64,000 nucleotides of DNA from Hyphomonadaceae bacterium UBA1933. GTDB lineage: Bacteria > Pseudomonadota > Alphaproteobacteria > Caulobacterales > Aquidulcibacteraceae. Of this stretch, positions 60,015 through 64,000 are shown piece after piece. The stretch covers positions 124,001-188,000 of the forward strand of contig DDFH01000003.1 in the NCBI GenBank assembly GCA_002337085.1. The letters run 5' to 3'. Within the stretch, counting starts at the first letter, position 1. Each line of letters begins with the position of its first letter. The notes beneath the pieces were generated by a model. The model saw nothing but the letters and a program-made list of their open reading frames with translations, searched no databases and was not told where the DNA came from. A program made the translations under genes and the position numbers.

Positions 60015-61940
60015 ATGTTAAACCTCTTTAGTTCCGAACCGATGGAAGCAAAATTATTGGTGCAATTGCTTAACTCATATCTTGAGCCGGCGGCAATTTT
60101 TTCCAAAAATGGCGATTTGAAACTTGCTAATCCAGAATGGCGGATTTCCCAAAAAGATGGGCAGTTTGAGGCGATTTTTAAAGACAAAGCAACCAAGGAT
60201 AAGATTTTCAGAATTGGCAAAGCGCTGCGTCATCGCCGTCCATTAACTGAAGCTATTGAAGAATATATCGTGCAAATCACGCCATTTGGTGATGATAATA
60301 TCGTGCGCCTTTTATCGCTTGGTGCGCCTAAAAATAAGAATTTCGACATTGAAGAAGAAAATGTTGCAAAAACCGTTCCTCTTCCTGCCAAGCAAATTGA
60401 AAGCATTGCCGAAGTGCCGCCAATTTCACGTGCCAATTTGGCATCATTAATTGCGGGTGCGCCACTTGGTATTGCACGGCTTTCTGGGCGCGATATTTCA
60501 AGTGCGCAAATCATCGGTACAAATCCCGCATTCGTTCGTATATCTGGCGTTGATAGTGGTCAAAACCTACGCGAAATTATTAGCGATGAAGATAATGCAA
60601 AGCTTGATAAACTTGCAATTGGTTCGGTTTCACCGGTTGAATTGGTGATGAAAAATAATAATAAAACCATCTGCGAGGCATGGCTTCTTGAAGATGGTGA
60701 AAAAGGTGCGGCCATCCTTTTGATTGATATTTCCGAACGCCGCGAAATGGAAGGTCGCCTTACCCAAGCCAATAAGATGGAAGTTATTGGTAAAATCGCC
60801 TCTGAAGTAGCGCACGAATTAAACAATCTTTTGACCGTAATCGTCCTTAATACTGATGCACTTTTGATGCGCCATCCAGTTGGAGATCCATCATATCAAG
60901 AATTGCAAGGTATTAGAAATACAACAGGGCGCGCGGCGAATTTGGTTCATACTTTGCTTGCCTTTTCGCGTAAACAAACTTTCCGCCGTGAAGTTTTGGA
61001 TATTGGCGCAGTATTGACAGAGTTTTCATATTTATTGCACCAAGTCCTTGATGAACGCGTTAAATTTGAAATCCATCATGGCCGCGATTTGCCAAATGTT
61101 ATGGCAGACAAGCAACAGCTTGAAACCATGTTTATGAACTTTATTACCAATGCGCGCGATGCAGTTTTAAGCCATAATGCATCTGGTGGTTGGGTTAAAA
61201 TGTCCACCAAAAGGGCAAGCCGTGATGAACTTATCAAGGCATTAAAAGACGAAAAAGTTGCCGATATTCCGAATGTGAAATATTGCCAAATTTCGGTGTC
61301 TGATAATGGTTCAGGTATGACCCAAGAAACCGCCAAAAAGATTTTCGAGCCATTCTTTACCACCAAAGAAACCGGCAAAGGCACTGGTATTGGTATGGCG
61401 AGTGTTTATGGTATCGTTAAACAATCGGGTGGTTATATCACCCTTGAAACCGAAGTAGGCAAGGGGACAACCTTCTCTGTATTCCTTCCCGAAGCAAGTG
61501 AAGAAGAGGCGGTTAAGGCAGCGCCACCACCGGTTAAAGAACCTGTTAAACGTGCCACCAACCTTTCGGGCAAGGGGCGCATTCTTTTGGTTGAGGATGA
61601 GGATGGCCTACGCTCAATTACTGCACAAATCCTAAAACAGCGTGGTTATGATGTTAAAGAAGCAGGTGATGGCGAAGAAGCATTAGAGATTTTGGAACAA
61701 AACTCTGGTGAAATTGACCTTTTAATTTCCGATGTGGTGATGCCGATTATGGATGGCCCAACCCTTTTGAAAGAAGCGAAACCTTATTTGGGTGATGCGC
61801 GGGTTATTTTCATGTCGGGATATGCCGAACAAGACTTTGGCGAAATCCTTGAAAAGGATCGCGCCATTCACTTCTTGCCAAAACCGTTTGAAATGGTGCA
61901 ACTTGCCGAAAAAGTAAAAACCGTTTTGGGCGGCGGGTAA
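60015..61940 (+). CDS. cckA: CckA-like hybrid histidine kinase, apparently soluble
   Basis: Hybrid kinase, 641 residues, following flhB in the gene order where alphaproteobacteria carry CckA, the kinase that feeds ChpT and CtrA. The visible layout is: a PAS-like domain (about 15-95), a second PAS-like domain (about 135-245, ending LLIDISERREMEG), HisKA with phospho-histidine H267 (EVAHELNNLLTV), the ATPase domain (NARDAV, DNGSGMT, GKGTGIGMASVYGI), and a C-terminal receiver with aspartate D573 (LLISDVVMPIMDGP). No transmembrane segment is visible, whereas Caulobacter CckA has two N-terminal helices. The histidine motif is HELNN where many CckA have HDFNN. The assignment is therefore positional plus domain-based. 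Confidence 0.82.
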   Translation: MLNLFSSEPMEAKLLVQLLNSYLEPAAIFSKNGDLKLANPEWRISQKDGQFEAIFKDKATKDKIFRIGKALRHRRPLTEAIEEYIVQITPFGDDNIVRLLSLGAPKNKNFDIEEENVAKTVPLPAKQIESIAEVPPISRANLASLIAGAPLGIARLSGRDISSAQIIGTNPAFVRISGVDSGQNLREIISDEDNAKLDKLAIGSVSPVELVMKNNNKTICEAWLLEDGEKGAAILLIDISERREMEGRLTQANKMEVIGKIASEVAHELNNLLTVIVLNTDALLMRHPVGDPSYQELQGIRNTTGRAANLVHTLLAFSRKQTFRREVLDIGAVLTEFSYLLHQVLDERVKFEIHHGRDLPNVMADKQQLETMFMNFITNARDAVLSHNASGGWVKMSTKRASRDELIKALKDEKVADIPNVKYCQISVSDNGSGMTQETAKKIFEPFFTTKETGKGTGIGMASVYGIVKQSGGYITLETEVGKGTTFSVFLPEASEEEAVKAAPPPVKEPVKRATNLSGKGRILLVEDEDGLRSITAQILKQRGYDVKEAGDGEEALEILEQNSGEIDLLISDVVMPIMDGPTLLKEAKPYLGDARVIFMSGYAEQDFGEILEKDRAIHFLPKPFEMVQLAEKVKTVLGGG

Positions 61941-61995
61941 TGGAATTACGAATGATAAATTACGAATTAATTTATAAAGTCATGATGGTTTAAAT

Positions 61996-62029
61996 TATAA
62001 TAGTAAATAGAAATCTATTTACTATTATA
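61996..62029. terminator. AT-rich perfect hairpin between cckA and M24 peptidase genes
   Basis: A 16-base perfect stem (61996-62011 and 62014-62029, TATAATAGTAAATAGA and its complement) closes a two-base loop. It is AT-rich, so its strength as a terminator is uncertain, but it lies between two convergent genes. Confidence 0.5.
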
Positions 62030-62046
62030 TAATTAACTCTATCTTG

Positions 62047-62074
62047 CGTAATCCGTAATCCGTAATCCGTAATC
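62047..62074. repeat. Four tandem CGTAATC heptamers
   Basis: CGTAATC repeats at 62047, 62054, 62061 and 62068 without gaps, ending at the M24 gene stop. The region 61945-61968 contains the inverse ATTACG twice, so the two tracts can pair across the intergenic region. Slippage or a small palindromic repeat family is likely. Confidence 0.8.
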
Positions 62075-63912
62075 TATACCGCCTTGCACGCCGCAAATAG
62101 CCAATCACGCACATCTTCATCAACCAATGGGCCGATGGTTTTATAGACTTTGGCGTGATAGTCATTAAGCCATTTCTTATCATTTGGAGATAGCATTTCA
62201 ACAACTACTGCCCGTGTATCAATTGGCACAAGTGTCAAGGTTACAAAGCTATGCATTAGGCGTTCCCCACCTTGTGGAACAACTGCCTTGGTAACATATT
62301 GCAAGTTTTCGGTGCGAATACCATAGCCACCCATTTTATAGTAGCCAGGCTCATTTGATAAAATCATACCTTCACGAAGTGGGACATTGGCAAGAACTTT
62401 GGCAATTCTTTGTGGCCCTTCATGCACCCCAAGATATGAGCCAACGCCGTGTCCAGTTCCATGATCATAGTCAAAGCCACCGTCCCACAATGCCATACGT
62501 GCCAATGTGTCAAGCATACAGCCAGGAGTTCCTTCTGGGAATTTAATGCTTGAAAGTGCGATATGACCTTTTAGAACGCGGGTGAAGCGGTCTTTCATTT
62601 CGTCGCTTACTTCGCCCACGCTAATGGTGCGGGTGATGTCGGTTGTGCCGTTTTTATATTGCCCGCCTGAATCGATTAGATAGAATGAATTTGGTGCAAT
62701 GGTTTTGTTGGTTTCTTCACTTACGCGGTAATGCGCCATTGCGGCGTTTGAAACCGCGCCAGAAATAGAATCAAAAGACAAATCAACCAATTCAGGTGAT
62801 TGCGCGCGGAATGATTCCAATTTTTGCGCCGCTGAAATTTCAGTTAGTGTTCCTTTTGGCGCCTCATTGTCAAACCAATGCAGGAATTTAACCATTGCCA
62901 CCGCATCGGTAATGTGGGCCGCTATCATGCCTTTGATTTCGGTTTCATTCTTCATGGAACGTGGCAAAGTGGTTGGGTCTTGTACCTCATTAACATTTGC
63001 GCCACTATTTTTAAGAACATTAACAATATAGGCTGAGGTTAAGCCACCATCAACGGCGATATTTTTACCAGAAAGTTTGGCAAGCGCAGGTTCAAAATCG
63101 GCTTCGCTTAAGACCTCCACCCCATTTCCAAGATGGGCTTTTAATTCCGGCGTAACTTTTTCTGGGGCGATAAATAATTGCGCGGTGGCATCATTGTTAA
63201 TAATCGCATTTGATAGCACAAGTGGCGAGCGTGAAACATCACCACCCCTTATATTAAATGCCCATGCAATAGATGGCGGTGAAGTAAGGATAACCGCATG
63301 ATTACCACCTTCACTTAATGCTTCGGCAATTTTACCGCGTTTTGATGCCCCGTTTTCACCGCTATATTTATCTTCATGGGGCATTGCGATTGCCGCAGGA
63401 GCCGCAGGGCGGTTTTCCCATATTTCATCGATTGGGTTGCTTTTAAGCTCAATTAATTCGCCGCCGCCAAATTGTGCCGCCTCATAAAGGGTCTTTAGTG
63501 ATGCCGGGGTGAATAATTTAGGATCATAGCCAATTCTTAGACCTTTTGATTTTTCTTCAAGCCAAACTTTTGGGCCACGTGAAACCAAGTCCCAATATTC
63601 AAATAATTCATTATCAGTTTGGACTTTTACCTGAATGGTATAACGTCCATCCGTGAACATATAGGCGTTGTCTAGCGTTATAATCGCGCTTCCGGCTGAA
63701 CCGGAAAAGCCAGTTGCAAATAATAATCTTTCATATGCAGCCGGAATATACTCGTTCTGCCATTCGTCTTCGTGGGGGATAATGATGCCGTCCAAGCCCA
63801 ATGATTTAAGTTTGTCACGGATTTTAGGAACAGCACTTTGCCCGAAACTTTTTCCGCCAACGGTATTAAAGGTTTGGAAGCTTAAGCCATTTTTATTTTC
63901 ATTATTTGTCAT
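62074..63912 (-). CDS. Aminopeptidase P family (M24) protein
   Basis: Xaa-Pro aminopeptidase-type metallopeptidase, 612 residues from ATG 63912 (site AAGG); an ATG at 63954 adds 14 residues without a site. Three-part layout: two creatinase-like N-terminal domains (about 10-300) and the M24 pita-bread catalytic domain (about 310-540) with metal ligands in YLIDSGGQYKNGTTDITRT (two Asp), DHGTGHGVGSYLGVHEGP (His), LSNEPGYY and IRTENL (Glu). A C-terminal domain follows. This length is that of the long, eukaryote-like aminopeptidase P. It is predicted to cleave N-terminal residues before proline, fitting the peptide-transporter-rich content of the window. Confidence 0.9.
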   Translation of the reverse strand: MTNNENKNGLSFQTFNTVGGKSFGQSAVPKIRDKLKSLGLDGIIIPHEDEWQNEYIPAAYERLLFATGFSGSAGSAIITLDNAYMFTDGRYTIQVKVQTDNELFEYWDLVSRGPKVWLEEKSKGLRIGYDPKLFTPASLKTLYEAAQFGGGELIELKSNPIDEIWENRPAAPAAIAMPHEDKYSGENGASKRGKIAEALSEGGNHAVILTSPPSIAWAFNIRGGDVSRSPLVLSNAIINNDATAQLFIAPEKVTPELKAHLGNGVEVLSEADFEPALAKLSGKNIAVDGGLTSAYIVNVLKNSGANVNEVQDPTTLPRSMKNETEIKGMIAAHITDAVAMVKFLHWFDNEAPKGTLTEISAAQKLESFRAQSPELVDLSFDSISGAVSNAAMAHYRVSEETNKTIAPNSFYLIDSGGQYKNGTTDITRTISVGEVSDEMKDRFTRVLKGHIALSSIKFPEGTPGCMLDTLARMALWDGGFDYDHGTGHGVGSYLGVHEGPQRIAKVLANVPLREGMILSNEPGYYKMGGYGIRTENLQYVTKAVVPQGGERLMHSFVTLTLVPIDTRAVVVEMLSPNDKKWLNDYHAKVYKTIGPLVDEDVRDWLFAACKAV

Positions 63913-64000
63913 TACGCACCTTCTGCTTTGGATATGCAATAGCATAATTTTCAAAAAAAGTTCGACTTGTTTAATGCTTTTTACACCTTCGTATGGTTTA

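Overview
The window is chromosomal DNA of a free-living, flagellated, Gram-negative alphaproteobacterium with fairly AT-rich, densely packed DNA. The evidence is the gene content and order: fliQ-fliR-flhB followed directly by a CckA-type hybrid kinase, DUF484 next to a XerC-type recombinase, a MmcB homologue, a DUF4170 gene beside a DUF374-waaA-lpxK-lpxL run, and TTAA-N7-TTAA-type CtrA boxes. A Caulobacterales/Hyphomonadaceae-like lineage fits best, but the genus cannot be read from this sequence. No rRNA, tRNA, prophage, insertion sequence or CRISPR array was found; this is mostly core genome with a few small accessory islets.

Layout. 1-3.3 kb: the 3' part of pheS, a REP-like palindrome, and pheT. 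3.3-9.0 kb: a phosphate-scavenging block with a PHO-box promoter, a TonB-dependent receptor, a second PHO-box promoter with three tandem 58-bp palindromic repeats in its leader, a Tat-exported PhoD phosphatase and a secreted DUF2807 protein. 9-13.9 kb: agmatine deiminase, two Tat-exported thioredoxin-fold proteins, ExoD, ProA and NadD. 14.2-17.5 kb: DUF484, XerC and AmtB. 17.6-20.2 kb: Tad/Flp pilus parts (two TadE-like proteins, a stand-alone CpaC N-terminal-domain protein, two nearly identical Flp pilins). 20.3-24.7 kb: FtsY, three hot-dog thioesterases, a lytic transglycosylase, a MoeB/ThiF-type E1 enzyme and MmcB.

24.8-30.5 kb: a five-gene chemotaxis operon, cheA-cheW-cheY-cheB-cheR, preceded by a CtrA-type box. 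30.5-32.1 kb: an accessory islet with two small membrane proteins divergent from a TetR regulator whose start region carries two operator-like palindromes, followed by a 69-bp duplicate of the 3' end of the neighbouring ABC exporter gene. 32.1-43 kb: an Atm1-like ABC exporter, a Sel1-like protein, RluD, a Bax-inhibitor-1 protein, a DUF4375-like protein, malic enzyme with a phosphotransacetylase domain, a POT peptide transporter and an EamA permease. 43-52.6 kb: cell-envelope genes (MsbA-like exporter, DUF4170, a CX5R phosphatase, DUF374 acyltransferase, WaaA, LpxK, LpxL-like acyltransferase, a proline-rich secreted protein), then CysQ-like phosphatase and PmbA/TldD. 52.7-57.6 kb: a 52-residue membrane protein, UbiD, an I78-type lipoprotein, Tat-exported PhoX and a lipoprotein. 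57.8-61.9 kb: fliQ-fliR-flhB-cckA behind two overlapping CtrA boxes. 62.1-63.9 kb: an M24 aminopeptidase P.

Two regulatory themes stand out. First, phosphorus: PHO-box-like elements with 7+4+7 geometry precede the TonB receptor and phoD, and PhoX lies elsewhere in the window. Second, cell cycle and motility: cheA and fliQ share the element TTAG-N7-TTAACGGACTT, and the kinase that would feed CtrA is itself in the fliQ operon. That CckA-like kinase shows no transmembrane segments.
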